A stretch of 64,000 bases of DNA from Cryptomeria japonica. Lineage: Eukaryota > Streptophyta > Pinopsida > Cupressales > Cupressaceae. The notes below the pieces were generated by a model. It did not search any database. It had not been told where the DNA came from and saw only the letters and a list, made by a program, of their open reading frames with translations. The stretch's first letter is position 1; each line of letters opens with the position of its first letter. This document shows, piece by piece, positions 46,246-59,150 of this stretch. The translations under genes were made by a program, and so were the position numbers. The stretch covers positions 215,122,654 to 215,186,653 of the forward strand of contig NC_081411.1 of NCBI RefSeq assembly GCF_030272615.1, read 5' to 3'.

Positions 46246-48076
46246 GCAATTTAGGAATTGTTATTACTTTCTTTAGTATAAATTTTATAGTTAGTAAACT
46301 AAACTAAGAAAAATTTATAAATAATTGGGATCATTATGTAGTAAGTTCGTAATTCTAAATTAAAGTATATAATTGGAGTCTCTCAATCTATTTGAGATTT
46401 ATTGGGTTACTTAGTTGGCATTTTAGTTTCATTATAAGTAATCAATTTATATTATTATGATTTGATCCAAAATTTGTCTATGTCTAAACTAATTGCTATT
46501 TTTGGAACCTGTGACTCTATAATTAATTATTCCCATGGTAGGAACAAAACTTTGCTTAATCATGCATGTAAGTTACACTATTTTTCATCATGCAAATTAC
46601 TTATACATTAATTGCATTTATTGACGTCTTCATCATCTCCATGCAAGTTACACATTTTTAATTATCAATATGTGAGTTTCGTAATTGTCATTATTGTGTA
46701 AGTTAGATTTCAAGTTTGAAATATTAAATAGTTTAGTTATAGAAAGATTGTATTTTTTTAATCAAGTGGTACATGAATGCCATCGAGGTAGTTCTTTCAA
46801 TTAATTAAACTTTGCAATGTTTGATTATGTACATTCATTTTCATAATTATTTCAAGCATGATGTTTTTAATAGCTTCTTAGTTAGAAAACTAAATAAAGG
46901 AAGTCGGAAAACCAAAACCTACCAGCGTTCGGTATTTACGGTGCCTCTGGGTAATGCTTACGGGTAATGTCGACGTGTTGAACTATTGCACTTAACGCCT
47001 ACTAAAGCTGCATCAATGACGTCTGTGGCATCGTCCCTATAAATTGTCACAGAGTAATAAGGGACACTTGGAAGTTAAAATCCAAGGGGCGGATAATCCC
47101 CCTTGGATCGATAATCTAATAAGATAATCCTTAAATGATTTTCATCCGCTGAGTTAAACCATAGTAAACCTCCTTTAGGGTTGATTGAGTGAAATGCTTT
47201 TATGAAATTGATTTAACCTTGAAGAGATGTTGACGATTGACAATTGGGTCAAGGGTGACGCTTATGATAGGTATTAGGATCTAATTGTTTTAGGCCACAA
47301 TCAATAGGCCATCTTGAGCCTTTGCTTAAGTGCTACCACCAGGGGTAGCAACCGCAGAGAAACTGTTTGGGACATTGACCCTAGAAAGGGTTGTGTACCC
47401 ACTAATCAGTTTACATCAAACCATAGAGTAGAAAATAGAACTACATACTTTACGCCTTGATCCCGTGTCGAAACGGGTATGTATGCAGTCTAGGGATGAA
47501 GTTGTCCCTAGTACTCAGGCGTTCGTGGATGGGGTCTAGGGTTTTGTAAGAAGAAGGATTGAGAAGAATCCTAATTTGAAAGATGAGTATAATAAAAGGA
47601 AAAAGTAATTCAATGCATACTCGGAAGGAATCCCATATGGATTCGCTTGACTTCCCGAGGCTTTAAGCCAAATTCCGAGGAGGAATTCAAGCTTGTATTA
47701 TGTTATTTTTATTTCTCCTAAGGACGACGACCTCGGTGCACTCCTATTAGAGGAGTGTGGTACTTAGTGAGTGACTCAAGACCCGAATGGTCCTGATGAG
47801 TCTAAGTCTCTGGTCAGAGCACCTCCTATCCCAATTGGATAGATGCCTACCCTGTATGGATAGATGCCTATCCCATATTGGATAGATGAAACCTTCTGCT
47901 CTGTATGGACAGATGCCTAACCCGTATGGTTATATTCTCATCCCAGATGGATGAATGCCTAATCTTAATGGATGGATGCCCAGAGTATGTGATTGAATCA
48001 AACACAAATGATTAAAGTTAAAAAAAAAAAAAAAAGTGGTCAAATTTTATTGGGTTAAGTAAGGTGGGTTATTACA
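44409..48076 (+). repeat. 5' LTR, 3.67 kb
   Basis: Closely similar to 53370-57054 over its length. Internal landmarks are a tandem array of ttgtgaattagatta units (44960-45440), a GC-rich island (45965-46185) in a very AT-rich setting, a TA run (46210-46241) and degenerate ggatagatgcc repeats (47830-47990). Confidence 0.92.
44960..45440. repeat. Tandem repeat inside the 5' LTR
   Basis: About a dozen copies of a 35-45 bp unit containing gaattagattaataaaatct and tgtttcaatttcttg. The matching array is at 53940-54400. Confidence 0.85.
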
Positions 48077-48078
48077 TG

Positions 48079-48090
48079 TGGTATCAGAGC
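48079..48090 (+). other. Primer-binding site, initiator tRNA-Met
   Basis: TGGTATCAGAGC two bases after the 5' LTR. Confidence 0.92.
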
Positions 48091-48225
48091 AAAGGCTTAA
48101 ATCTAGGCCTTGTGCTCACTTCAATTTACACAACTAAGGGAATGTTTTTCAATGGTAGAGATTAAATTATAAAATCTTAAATCAAGAACTAACTACATAA
48201 TTTATTTTCCAGGTAAAACCTTAGA

Positions 48226-49456
48226 ATGGCTAGAGGAAGAGGAAGAGGAAGAGGAAGAGGAAAGGGGAAATGGAAGACGTGCTACCACTAGGAGACAAAG
48301 GGAAGCTAACCATGAGGAAAATCATGAAGAAAACCATGAAGAAAGCCATGAGGAAGACCATGAAGGGGATCAACATAACCCAGGGAATAACAAAGATGGG
48401 GTCGAGGCTATAATCAACCTGCTAACCAAACAAAGGGATAAAATCAACTTCTTGGAGCAATCAATGCAGGACCTTAGGGAAAGGTAGAATGACATTGAAA
48501 ATTGAAGTGGAACTAAAAATGGGAACCCTGGTAGCAATCAGGGGAATATGATGGGCAATAGAAAAGAAAATAACATATTGGAACTCTCCAAGGATTTGAA
48601 AAAAATCACCCCTCCTAAGTTCGATGGGAGGCAAATTGGTGAAGGAGTTGAAAATTGGTTAAATGAAATGGAAAAGTATTTTGAACTAAGAGATTTTAGT
48701 GAAACAACCAAGGCCTTATGGGGTTCCTCTCAACTCACAAGGGAGGCAGCTAGTTGGTGGACTAACACGAAGGAGAAAAATGGGTATAGCAGGGATACGA
48801 TCACATGGGATCAATTTGTTCACCACTTCCGAAAAAGGTGGCTCCCTCAATTGTTCTTTGATGAGAAGGTGATAGAATTCCATAATCAACGTCAAGGGCC
48901 CCTATTAGTCCAACAATATTGGGATAAGTTTGTCAAATTGCTTAAGTATGTACCTATGTACCAGAAAGATGAAGAAGGCCAAGCGAGGAAGTTCATTTTG
49001 GGACTAAATACCAACATAGGGGCAAAGGTCAACATGAATGGACCCAAAAACATGAACGAAGTACTTGAAAAGTCCCTAAGGCAGGAGAGAAAGATTCAAG
49101 CCCTAACAACAACAAGGCAGAACTATAATGGGAACCACTCTTTTAAAAGGAAGCAGAAATTCAAGGGGAACACTAACTTCAACAAAAGTCAAAGGAATAA
49201 TTCTTCTGAAAGAAGGCCACCCCCTAATCAATATCAGAGGAATGGAAATAATAATAATAACAGGGACAATAATAAGAGGGGCAGTGACCAGCAGAACAAG
49301 GTAACTTATCCACCCAGGGCCAATGATACAAGGAATAATCCCTCTAGGAAGCAAGGCAGGAGGGGTCCTCCAGGTGGATGCTTTATGTGTGGGGGAAACC
49401 ATTTTGCTAGAGAATGTCCCAGGATGCAAGGTCAGATTAGGGCCAATCAACCATAG
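48226..49456 (+). pseudogene. Chromovirus gag
   Basis: The ATG at 48226 starts a Gly-Arg repeat (MARGRGRGRGRGKG). A frameshift inside the repeat and stops at 48486 and 48504 separate it from the long open part, 48548-49456. The Gag core is ITPPKFDGRQIGEGVENWLN then EMEKYFEL, then REAASWWTNTKE and WDQFVHHFRKRWLPQ, matching plant Retrotrans_gag. A basic Asn-rich stretch follows, then the zinc knuckle CFMCGGNHFARECP (CX2CX4HX4C), intact. It would form the particle and bind element RNA. Slippage in the Gly-Arg repeat and stops indicate decay. Confidence 0.88.
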
Positions 49457-49522
49457 CAAGGGCCCCAACAAAGGATTCATGCAGTAGTTAGGAACCGAAG
49501 AGCAAGATTCCAGAATGTTCCC

Positions 49523-49866
49523 ATGGAAACTACAGGTACACTATTTGAACAACCAATTTCAATTCTAATTGATACTGGGTCATCCGAATGTTTCATCTCA
49601 CCTAAATTAGTAAGAAAATATGCATTAAAAGTTAATCAAATGGAGTCATCATGGATGGTTCAATATGGGGATAAGGCAACTAGGGAAGTAACTAAGTGTT
49701 TGCCGAGGGCAAGGGTACAATTTCCTGAGATTGAAACAAGGGTAGATCTCTATGTGACACCCCTAGGATTATATGATGCAATTATTGGAATGAGTTGGTT
49801 AACAAATCATCAAGCTAATGTAGATTGCTGTAATAAAGTTGTTGAATGCTTGGATGATGGGGGGGA
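49523..49866 (+). pseudogene. Chromovirus protease
   Basis: Retropepsin-like: ISILIDTGSSECFISPKLV with the catalytic DTG, then LYVTPLGLYDAIIGMSWL (the IIGM flap-partner motif). It ends at VECLDDG where the solo LTR enters. The reading resumes after 50329 as GERVKIQGNFNPINIETISA. A stop separates it from gag (49456), so gag and pol were in different frames or a stop has arisen. Confidence 0.85.
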
Positions 49867-50329
49867 TGTTAGGGTTTCAATCAGATCCGAAGCAAATATG
49901 AACTAACAATTATATGCAGATTTAAATACAAAAGATAAAGAAATAAAACAGGACATAGATAAGACAGAGATTTAACGTGGTTCACACAGAATGGGTTACA
50001 TCCACCATACAGAACCATCCAATCTTTCTTATTAACTAGCAAAAACAGTACATCAACCTTACAATGCCTTAAGCATCCCAGCCACTTATAACATGCATTT
50101 TTAGGGCAACAAACAAAGTCGGCCTTTTTAGGGTTTTATTACAATGTCGGTTTTCATCAACGAAAAATGGCAAAAATTTTTTTCTCGGGGGCTGCCGCCC
50201 CTGAACCCTCGCTTTTCTCAGGGGTTGCCACCCCCAAACCCCTGTCCGGGGCCTAGCCTAGCCTCAGACCCTGGTGAGGATACGTGCTGAGTGTACAGTA
50301 CTTTGCTGATCAGTTGCCACATTTCAACA
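49867..50329 (-). repeat. Solo LTR inserted in the chromovirus
   Basis: 463 bases, TGTTAGG...TTCAACA, flanked by gggga on both sides (49862-49866 and 50330-50334). Deleting it with one gggga restores the reading DDGERVKIQG. The motif aacgtggttcacacagaatg resembles the gtggttcac motif in the minus-strand copia LTR at 35582, so I infer a copia-type LTR in minus orientation. An island of gggctgccgcccctgaaccc lies near its right end. No interior remains, as expected after LTR-LTR recombination. Confidence 0.88.
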
Positions 50330-51830
50330 GGGGAAAGGGTCAAAATCCAAGGAAATTTTAACCCCATTAATATAGAAACCATATCAGCCATACAATTAAA
50401 GAAGGAAAGAAGAAGAGGAGGCCTAATCTATATGGTTGAAATTGATGAAGGAAAAGAGGAAAATAAACCAACCCTTGAAAATACCCCTATCTTAAAAGAA
50501 TTCAAGGATGTATTTCCAGAAGAATTACCCGGCTTACCCCCTAAAAAGAAGTTTGACTTTTTTATCGACTTACTACCGGGAGTTGAGCTAGTATCAAGGG
50601 CACCCTACCGAATGAACACAACTGAATTACAAGAGCTCAAAAGAAATTAGAGGAACTCTTAGCTAAGGGATTAATAAGGCCAAGTGTATCACCATGGGGA
50701 GCACTAGTCTTATTCGTTAAGAAGAAGTATGGAACCTTAAGACTATGCATCAACTATAGGATGTTGAACAAGGTCACAATAAAGAATAGGTATCCCTTAC
50801 CTCGAATAGAGGATCTTTTTGATCAAATGAAAGGAGCAGCAGTTTTCTCGAAGATAGACCTCCGATCAGGATATCATCAACTCAGAATTAAGGAGGAGGA
50901 CATTCCGAAGACAACTTTTAGGACTAGATATGGGCATTATGAATTCATAGTAGTTCCTTTTGGTGTAACCAATGCCCCAGCTGCATTTATGAACCTAATG
51001 AATTGTGTACTCCATGACTACTTGGACAATTTTTTTTTGGTATTTTTGGATGACATATTGATTTACTCTAGGAATGAGAAGGAACATTTAGTACACCTAC
51101 AAATTGTTTTGCAAAGGTAGGGAACATAAGTTATATGGGAAACTGTCAAAATGTGCCTTCTTCAAGGAAAAGATTCACTACCTTGGGCATATAATATCAA
51201 AGGAAGGAATAGAAATTGATCCAGATAAGATAAAGGCAATAGTAGAATGGTTGATCCCTAAAAATGTTTCAGAGGTAAGAAGCTTTATGGGGCTAGTAGG
51301 GTACTATAGGAGGTTTGTGGAAGGATTCTCTAAGATAGCAAGCCCCATCACCGTATTATAGAGGAAGGGTAAAAGGTTTGTGTGGACAAAACAAAGTGAT
51401 TAGGCATTCCAAATTTTGAAGGGGAAACTAAGTTCAGCACCCATTCTAAAAGTACCAGATCTGAATGGACACTTCATAGTTGTAACTAATGCTTCTATCG
51501 AAGCTTTAGGAGGAGTACTTGTCCAAGATGAAGGGGTTGTAGCTTACAAATCCAAGAAGCTGAAGGCTCATGAAGTTAATTATGCACCCCACGACTTAGA
51601 GTTAGCAGCGATTATGCATGCCCTATAGAAATGGAGACAATTCTTACTAGGGAAGCCCTTTGAGTTAAAGTTAGATAACCAAGGACTAAAGTACATCTTT
51701 ACCCAACCCCACTTAAATGCTAGACAAAGAAAGTGGTTAGAGTTTCTAAGTGAATATGATTTTGAAATTGAATAGATTAAGGGGAAGGAAAATAGGGTGG
51801 CAGATGCTTTAAGTAGGAGGAGACACTTGA
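50330..51830 (+). pseudogene. Chromovirus reverse transcriptase and RNase H
   Basis: RT: KDVFPEELPGLPPKKKFDF, a frameshift at about 50648, then [35 protein letters not shown] and [15 protein letters not shown]. The catalytic motif is [12 protein letters not shown] (Phe in place of the usual Tyr of YxDD, both Asp kept). Then come YLGHIISKEGIEIDPDKI and SFMGLVGYYRRFVEGFS. RNase H follows: [16 protein letters not shown] (the usual TDAS has become TNAS), [11 protein letters not shown] and the end IKGKENRVADALSRR. Stops at 51118, 51361, 51403, 51628 and 51774 break it. Confidence 0.88.
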
Positions 51831-52569
51831 TGACTATAGCAACATTCAAAACTTCTTTCAAAAGGCAAGTAATGGATGAGCAGGGACATGACCCATGGTA
51901 TGAGCAAGTCAAATTGACTTTAGAATACGATCCAACTGATCCTAAGGTTGAAGGCTATACATTAGATGAAGATGGGTTGCTCAGATACAATAATAGAATC
52001 TATATTCCTAATTCAAGAGACTTAAGTGAAGTAGTCTTATCAGATGCTCATAATGCCCCTTACTTAGGGCACCTAGGGGTTAATAAACTTTATGCAAATC
52101 TAAAGAAGTTATACTTTTGGCAAGGGATGAAGAATGACATAGTCAAGTATGTGGCTAAATGTTTGGAGTGTCAAAGAGTAAAGGCAGAACATAGACATCC
52201 AGCTAGATTATCTCAATAACACGATGTACCTCAACACAAGTGGCAAGTTATTAGCATGGATTTTGTGCAAGGGTTGCCCATGTCACCTTCTAGGCATGAT
52301 ACAATAATGGTGGTAATTGACAAACTCACTAAGGTGGCACACTTTATACCATAAAATCTGATGGATGATGCACCTGCCTTAGCAAGGCGCTTTGTTAAGG
52401 AAATATTTAGGTTGCATGGAATGCCAGAGAAAATCATATCAGATAGAGATGCTAGATTCACTTCTTGAGGTTTTGGACAACTCTTCAATTAGCTCTGGGA
52501 ACTCAGCTAAATTTTAGCACTGCATACCATCCTGAAACCGATGGTCAAACATAAAGGACAAATCAGATT
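51830..52569 (+). pseudogene. Chromovirus integrase
   Basis: HHCC zinc domain: SDAHNAPYLGHLGVNKLY to YVAKCLECQRVKAEHRHPA. A stop at 52217 follows. Core: [13 protein letters not shown] with the first Asp, then [12 protein letters not shown] with the second. The Glu region near 52545 is degraded (the usual QTDGQSER reads with stops), so the DDE triad is incomplete. Three or more stops lie between 52217 and 52520. Integration activity is lost. Confidence 0.82.
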
Positions 52570-53291
52570 TTGGAAGACCTACTTCACATGTACTACATGG
52601 ACCAACAGAAGAAATGGGAAGATTACCTACCTCTAGTAGAGTTTGCTTACAATAATACATATCAAACATATTTGGGAATGACACCTTTCGAAGCATTGTA
52701 TGGTAGGCCATGTCGAACACCTTTGAGTTGGGATAGTCTTGAAGATAGAGTAATTGTTGGACTAGATATGATGAAGGAAATGGAAAGGAAAACTAAGGAA
52801 ATTAGGCAAAGATTGAAGGAAGTGATAGGTAGAAAAGTTATGCAGACAAGAACAGGACACCAAGGGAGTTTGAGGTGGGAGAGAAAGTCTTCCTAAGGGT
52901 TAAGCCACACAAGAGTTCCATAAGGTTTGGGAAAAAGACCAAGCTTGCACCTTGTTATGTTGGACCTTTTGAAATATTGGAAAGGATTAATCCAATTGCA
53001 TACCGGTTGGCCTTACCTCCCCAGTTGAGCCGAATCCATGATGTCTTCCATGTATCTCTTCTTAAAAAGTATGTACCTGATGAGAAACATATTTTGAATT
53101 GGGATGCTTCACAGGTCCAGGAAATGGGAGGAATAATGATAGAGCCATTTAGAATCTTGGAGAGGCGCCAGTGCCAATTGTGCAATAGAGAGGTTGATCA
53201 ATGCAAACTACAATGGAATCAGTATGATGAAAAGAATGCCATGTGGGAAGATACTAGGGAAATGCAACAGTTGTTTCCCTTTTTGTTTTAA
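52570..53291 (+). pseudogene. Integrase C-terminus and chromodomain
   Basis: Core end: YLPLVEFAYNNTYQTYLGMT then PFEALYGRPCRTPLSW. After a frame change near 52880 comes GEKVFLRVKPHKSSIRFGKK, then YVGPFEILERINPIAYRLAL and IHDVFHVSLLKKYVPD (the GPY/F module). The chromodomain is EPFRILERRQCQLCNREVDQ then CKLQWNQYDEKNAMWEDTRE and LFPFLF, as in Tekay-type chromoviruses (RILDRRxxxLRxKxxxxVKVxWxxxxxEEATWE). This C-terminus is one of the best-kept parts. Confidence 0.85.
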
Positions 53292-53356
53292 ACTAATCAT
53301 GAACTATAGACTCTTTTGGATACATTCAATAAGTGCATCGAGACGATGCACAAATT

Positions 53357-53369
53357 AAGGGGGGGAGGA
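53357..53369 (+). other. Polypurine tract
   Basis: A purine-only run of G with aagg and agga ends directly before TGTCACAACC. Confidence 0.9.
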
Positions 53370-55177
53370 TGTCACAACCCTCCTTTATCACTTTTTGATT
53401 TGATACAATTCTAATATATTTTTTTGGTTGAGTTATTGAAAATGATTGAATGAATATTATAAAAGAATAAATAATGGACCCACATACACACTTGTAGAAT
53501 ATAATTTAAATAGGCATTATTTATTTATTCTTTTTCCCATTCCCAATTATGGCACATGTTGTAGGAGAAATTAGAAGCTTCTAGAGGAATCTTCAATACC
53601 TTTCATGTAACTCCCCCACTAGGATATTAATCAATTTTGCATGGGTCCAATATTGGAAAAAGAATCTCATTTTTAATTAATTTCTCTAGATAGTGGAATT
53701 AAGGGATTTTTCTTATATATTGTATGCAAGTTTTCAAAAGAGGGGGTTGGTTATTCTTTGAAGAAAGTTTTCTCAAATAGTTGTTTTAATAGTCATAGTT
53801 TCAATTGGAGAACAGTTAAGGTTGGGTTGAAGAAATTTTTCCAAGCTTGCAAGGAAGGATCAAAGGAGGCTAGTTGAAGAATTCAGAGGGGATTCTACAT
53901 CAAGTGCAAATATCTAGGTTTATTTTATTATTTATTTGAATCATACATCTTGTTTTTGCTGTGAATTAGATTAATAAAATCTTGTTTCAATTTCTTGCTG
54001 CAAATTAGATTAACTAAATGAAATCTTGTTTCAATTTCTTGTTGTGAATTAGATTTCTTGTTTTGCTGTGAATTAGATTAATAAAATCTTTTTTCAATTT
54101 CTTGCTGTGAATTAGATTAATAAATCTTGTTTCAATTTCTTGTTGTGAATTAGATTAACTAAATCAAATCTTGTTTCAATTTCTTGCTATGAGTTAGATT
54201 TCTTGTTTTGCTATGAATTAGATTAATAAAATCTTGTTTCAATTTCTTGCTATGAATTAGATTTCTTGTTTCAATATATTGTTGTGAATTAGATTAATGA
54301 AGTCTTGTTTTAGATACTTGTTGTGAATTAGATTAGATAAATAAAATCTTGTTCAAATTCTTGTTGTGAATTAGATTAAAGAAATAAAATCTTGTTTCAA
54401 ACTCAAAATGTTTTATCCCTATAAAAAATTTCTTTCTCTATGCATATAATCATTGTATTAAGAAATCTCGTTATGTGATATAGTATTTCAAGTAGGAATT
54501 CTTCTCAGATTTATTGTATAAAATCCCTGTGGAAATATTATCTTGTTTTTAGAAATCTCTCTCTGTGAATATCAATTTCCTGGAAATCTCATCAAAAAAG
54601 TTTATTATCTCAACATAAGATAGATTTGTTGAATATGATCTCTGTGAAATCAAAATTTATACATGTACCTATCTCTGAGGAGATTTAGCTCTCTGTTGTA
54701 TTGCTGCCTCGAATTCAAGCACAGTGTATTTCCTTGGGCTCCTGTGAGATCATCTAAAATAAACTTCCTCTATTATCTTCCATGTCTGTGAATAAATTCT
54801 TATTCTTTTTTTTATAATAACATTTTTTTATATCATTAAATAAACTGGAATGACAACCATATATATATATATATTATTAATTTATACAAAAAGTGTAATA
54901 AATAAATAAGTTAAAGTAAAGTCTTTATGCACGAAGTATTTATCGAGCAGCGTGTAGGGGGAGGCAGTGTTAATGTAACCACTGGGGAGGTGGTACCCTC
55001 CACTTCCCCTGCGGTCACTGTTACGGCAGTGGCCGCAGGGGGAGTGGAGGGGCCCATGGTGTCCCCTCATCTCTGCGGGCTTGCACCTGCAGGTCTGCAG
55101 GGGTGATGGGACACATGGGCCCCACTTCCCACTTACTCTTAAAACACAAGGTTTCGCTTATTTTTTTAAAATTATTG

Positions 55178-55226
<49 letters not shown>

Positions 55227-57054
55227 GCAATTTAGGAATTGTTATTACTTTCTTTAGTATAAATTTAATATTTAGTAAGCTAAACTTAGAAAAATTTATA
55301 AATAATTGGGATTATTATGTAGTAAATTCATAATTGTAAATTAAAGTATATAATTGGAATCTCTCAATCTATTTGAGATTTATTGGGTTACTTAGTTGGC
55401 ATTTTAGATTCATTATAAGTAATTAATTTATATTATTATGATTTGAGCCAAAATTTGTCTATGTCTAAACTAATTGCTATTTTTGGAACCTATGACTCTA
55501 TAATTAATTATTCCTGTGGTAGGAACAAAACATTGCTTAATCATGCATGTAAGTTACACTATTCTTGCATCACGCAAATTACTTATACATTAATTGCATT
55601 TATTGACGTCTTCATCATCTCCATGCAAGTTACACATTTTTAATTATCAATATGTGAGTTTCGTAATTGTCATTATTGTGTAAGTTAGATTTCAAGTTTG
55701 AAATATTAAATAGTTTAGTTGTAGAAAGATGGTATTTTTTTAATCAAGTGGTACATGTATGCCATCGAGGTAGTTATTTCAATTAATTAAACTTTGCAAT
55801 GTCTAGTTATGTACATTCATTTCATAAATGTTTCAAGCATGATGTTTTTCATAGCTTCTTAGTTAGAAAACTAAATAAAGGAAGTTAGAAAACCAAAACC
55901 TAGCAGCATTCGGCATTTACGGTGCCTCTGGGTCATGGTTACAGGTAATGTCATCGTGTTGAACTATTGCACTTAACGCCTAATAAAGCTGCATCAACAT
56001 CATCTGTGGCATCATTCCTATAAATTGTCGGGGAGTAATAAGGGACACTTGGAAGTTAAAATCCAAGGGGCGGGTAATCCCCCTGGGGTCGATAATCTAA
56101 TAAGATAATCCTTAAATGATTTTCATCCGCTGAGTTAAACCATAGTAAACCCCCTTTAGGGTTGATTGAGTGAAATGCTTTAATGAAATTTATTTAACCT
56201 TGAAGAGATGTTGACGATTGACAATTGGGTCAAGGGTGACGCTTATGATAGGTATTAGGATCTAATTGTTTTAGGCCACAAGCAATAGGCCATCTTGAGC
56301 CTTTGCTTAAGTGCTACCACCGTGGGTAGCAACCGCAGAGAAACTGTTTGAGACATTGACCCTAGAAAGGGTTGCGTACCCACTAATCAGTTTACATCAA
56401 ACCATAGAGTAGAAAATAGAACTACATACTTTACACCTTGATCCCATGCCGAAACGGGTATGTAGGTAGTCTAGGGACGAAGTTGTCCCTAGTACTTAGG
56501 TGTTCGTGGATGGGGTCTAGGTTTTGGTAAGAAGAAGGATTGAGAAGAATCCTAATTTGAAAGATAAGTATAATAAAAGGAAAAAGTAATTCAATGCATA
56601 CTCGGAAGGAATCCCGTATGGATTCGCTTGACTTCCTGAGGCTTTAAGTCAAATTCCGAGGTGGAATTCAAGCTTGTATTATGTTATTTTGATTTCTCCT
56701 AAGGACGAAGACCTCGGTGCACTCCTATTAGAAGAGTGTGGTACTTAGTGAGTGACTTAGGACCCGAATGGTCCCGATGAGTCTAAGTCTCTGGCCAGAG
56801 CACCTCCTATCCCAATTGGATAGATGCCTACCCCGTATGGATAGATGCGTATCCTGTATTGGATAGATGAAATCTTCTGCTCCATATGGACAGATGCCTA
56901 ACCTGTATGGTTAGATGCTCATCCCAGATGGATGAATGCCTAATCCTAATGGATGGATGCCCATAGTATGCGATTGAATCAAACACAAATGATTAAAGTA
57001 AAAAAAAAAAAAGGTGGTCAAATTTTGTTGGGTTAAGTAAGGTGGGTTATTACA
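53370..57054 (+). repeat. 3' LTR, 3.69 kb
   Basis: Direct copy of 44409-48076, including the tandem array (53940-54400), GC-rich island (54925-55140), TA run (about 55181-55222) and ggatagatgcc repeats near 56820-56960. Scattered substitutions and small indels separate the two. Confidence 0.92.
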
Positions 57055-58700
57055 AATCTAAATGAAATGTGTTAATCATCCAACTTAGACAAGTCTTTAT
57101 ATTTAACTATAAATAGAATTATTGCTTTAGAAATTTGATGTAGCTTTGTGCTGTTAGAAATTTAAGACTTTTTTATGAGAGTAAATTATGAAAAATAAAA
57201 TTTTTTGAGTTAATGTTTGCAATGCACATGCAAATCTGGTTTTAGAAAATCAATATAAGTCAATTTACCTTTTGCTGAATGAAATGCAATCTCCATTGTT
57301 TTTGCATTTTCTTTATGAAATATTAGTCATATTTTTTAAGGTAAATGTTTACACTATGTCTTTGTTGTGATTTTATTAGATGCAACTAATAATTATTACA
57401 AATCTTTTGAAACACAAGATATGGGTTGATTGGTTGAATTTTAGATAATTAAATATAAATTTTATTTAAGAATGAGAATGCATTTGAGAGTGTGAACTTT
57501 GCAAGACAAAGCTTGATAAATCAAAGTTTTTCTAACTTGATTATGGACATGAAAATATTAAGATATATAATTTAGGACTCTATTTCCATATGAATTGATA
57601 TTAACTAGTCTACTATTTTATAATCACTTCATTATAAATAAAATGATAAAAAGAGAAATACTATAATATAATGATAAAGAAAAATAAACTTAATCAACCT
57701 TAAAGTTTTTCCCCTCTACTTATACATATATTAATGTATCCTTTTGTAATCCTTTTGCATATTACAATATCCCTTGAATATTCCCGATCTGGAATCTCCT
57801 TTGGCACAATACCTTCTGGTTGGTACAATATTTGATCCTACTTATCTTTTTATTCTCACAAGACTTAGTTTAATAATGGACGTGTCTAAGAATTGATCAA
57901 AAGCATTTTAAATACATGAATTAATCTTACCATAAACACATATTTATTACGCCGAAGGTGTTCCCTCTATGAAGTAAATCGGTTAACTTTATACATCTAC
58001 GACTCAGGTTTTACGAAAAGGGTTGCAAGATGATTAAAACCATCTGAACCCTTGGATTTTTACGGCTTCCCATTGGTCGTTGTTTTGTGTCTTGCATTCA
58101 TTCTGCTTTCCAATTAAATTTCTCACGTTGAGGAAATTTCGTGACTAAAAATTACTGATTCTACAGATCTCGTCTGCCATGGGGGAAATTTGTTGGGAAA
58201 TCGAAATATTTTTTATTTATGTTTTTAGTACCCATGACTAATAACCCATATCAGTGCATTCCTAATGGAAAATGGTCCTGTATCTTGGCATTTGCATACG
58301 GTCCAGATATGGGTTCTTATACAAATACACCCAGATAGGGTATCTTGTTGTATCTGGTACCTCTGCAGATATGGTCTCTTAATTTGTTTGTAAGATTGAA
58401 ACTAGACGTTGCTAGTCAGAAATTGAAAATTGTGAATTAATTTCTGCATGCTCAGTAATGTTTCTTTTACAGTGATCCATACTCTCATTGCTTTTATAAG
58501 TTGGGGATAACATCTTCATGGAATACACACCAGAAGAAATTTGGCATGTTTGATCAAGAACGAAAGATAGAGAGACACCATGGCTGTAGCCACACATAAA
58601 CTCCATATTCGTTCCTTCCTACGTGATTTGATCTCGCGACCTCACAGCTGATTTTTGAAGAGGCATATCATAATACTATGACGCTATTTATCATTAAGTA
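57055..58700. other. No gene seen
   Basis: AT-rich to about 57940, then more balanced DNA that may be gene-flanking. Short ORFs only. The motif atatgg(g/t)(t/c)tctt recurs near 58310 and 58375. Confidence 0.4.
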
Positions 58701-58714
58701 TTTTGTCACATGTT

Positions 58715-59150
58715 GTAGTTGCAATAGCCATGGCAGAAAGGTAAGCAAAATGTGGAAGCATAGACAAGGCACGTGACTTGTTTGACAGAATCCCTCAAAG
58801 AAATGTGTTCTCATGGACTACAATGTTCGGAGGTTAAGAACATAATGGATTAGTTCTCATGGACTATACTATAAGGAGGTTTTGCACAAATGGATTTGTC
58901 GGAAAGGCGTTAGTGACTTTCAAGGAAATGCAATTGGCAGGGTAAGCCAAATTCCACTACTTTTGCCAGCATATTCCCTGCCTGTACAAAAATGGGATCT
59001 TTGAAATAGGGTATGGAATAATGGATTCGTTGAAAAGGCTTCAGAAACTTACCAAAAAAACATGCAATTGGTAGGTGTAAAGCCAAATTTCACAACGTTT
59101 GCCAGCATCCTTCCTGTCTGTGCCAAAATTGGAGTTATGCAATTGGAGGG
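58715..59150 (+). pseudogene. PPR (pentatricopeptide repeat) gene fragment
   Basis: Translation gives [20 protein letters not shown] then FSWTTMFGG, the signature of a plant PLS-class PPR repeat (AKCGxxxxAxxxFDxMxxRNVxSWTxMI). After frame changes come NGFVGKALVTFKEMQLAG, and a second related repeat NGFVEKASETYQ with MQLVGVKPNFTTFASILP and VCAKIGVMQLEG. The usual next phrase (YAQNGxxxEALxLFxxMxxxGVKPNxxTFxSxLxAC) is recognisable. About three repeats survive, in several frames, against ten or more in a working gene, with no organelle-targeting start. It is a truncated pseudogene. Confidence 0.7.

Larger units (their letters stand above)
44409..57054 (+). mobile_element. Tekay/Del-like chromovirus, 12.6 kb
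   Basis: LTRs 44409-48076 and 53370-57054 (TGTCAC...ATTACA), with 5-bp duplication AATCT (44404-44408 and 57055-57059). The initiator tRNA-Met primer site is at 48079 and a polypurine tract precedes the right LTR. Domain order gag, protease, RT, RNase H, integrase, chromodomain. LTRs of about 3.7 kb make up most of the element; such long LTRs are known in the Tekay/Del lineage of chromoviruses. The interior carries many stops and a solo LTR, so it is inactive. It is the largest single insertion in the window. Confidence 0.93.
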
